This document shows positions 5,012-5,086 of a stretch of DNA of 5,086 bases, one piece after another. A program made the translations under genes and the position numbers. The stretch comes from Caldilineaceae bacterium. GTDB taxonomy: Bacteria > Chloroflexota > Anaerolineae > Caldilineales > Caldilineaceae. The notes below the pieces were generated by a model. It saw only the letters and a list, made by a program, of their open reading frames with translations, had not been told where the DNA came from and made no database searches. The stretch is from the NCBI GenBank assembly GCA_028819675.1, contig JAPPKT010000430.1, positions 1 through 5,086 of the forward strand, read 5' to 3'. Numbering within the stretch: the stretch's first letter is position 1; each line of letters begins with the position of its first letter.

Positions 5012-5086
5012 TTCCGGGCGGTGGGGGGGGATGGGGCCCCCCCATTTGGGGGGGGGGGGGGGCGCCCCCCCCCCCCCCCCCCCCCC
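5012..5086. other. Poly-G/poly-C low-complexity contig end, probable sequencing artefact
   Basis: After the repeat the sequence degrades into homopolymers: eight G (5023-5030), GGGGCCCCCCC (5033-5043), fifteen G (5048-5062), then twenty-two C to the end (5065-5086). Runs like these at a contig end are typical of poly-G read tails and their complements joined in assembly. I would not trust any base here as genomic. Confidence 0.85.

Overview
This is a GC-rich bacterial contig, probably from an uncultured environmental organism. All supported genes lie on the minus strand, so transcription runs from the right edge to the left. The sequence does not fix the taxon. A Gfo/Idh/MocA dehydrogenase, a class III aminotransferase, a maleate-isomerase-like protein and short degenerate tandem repeats between genes would suit Planctomycetes-, Latescibacteria-, Poribacteria- or Chloroflexi-like lineages, but that is only an impression.

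Layout in transcription order: (a) 5086-5012 is a poly-G/poly-C tail that looks like a sequencing or assembly artefact; (b) 5011-4813 is the leader of the first gene, with a 7-base tandem repeat and a small inverted repeat; (c) 4812-3412 is a class III PLP aminotransferase; (d) 3351-2614 is an Asp/Glu racemase / maleate isomerase / arylmalonate decarboxylase superfamily protein; (e) 2617-1586 is a two-domain GNAT acetyltransferase whose start overlaps the previous stop by 4 bases and whose frame is cut by one in-frame TAG at 2185-2183; (f) 1585-1445 is an intergenic stretch filled by a degenerate 10-base tandem repeat; (g) 1444-389 is a Gfo/Idh/MocA oxidoreductase; (h) 373-1 is the first 124 residues of a VOC (glyoxalase-like) protein that runs off the left edge.

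The tight spacing (60 bases, a 4-base overlap, 141 bases, 15 bases) suggests one or two operons of small-molecule metabolism: transamination of an amino acid or omega-amine, chemistry on a dicarboxylate-like acid, N-acetylation, NAD(P)-dependent oxidation, and a metal-dependent VOC step. The substrate cannot be read from the sequence. I do not see a clearly new system. The points most worth a second look are the amber codon inside the GNAT gene, the Asp in place of the second catalytic Cys in the racemase-like protein, and the decamer repeat that runs into the ribosome binding site of the oxidoreductase gene.
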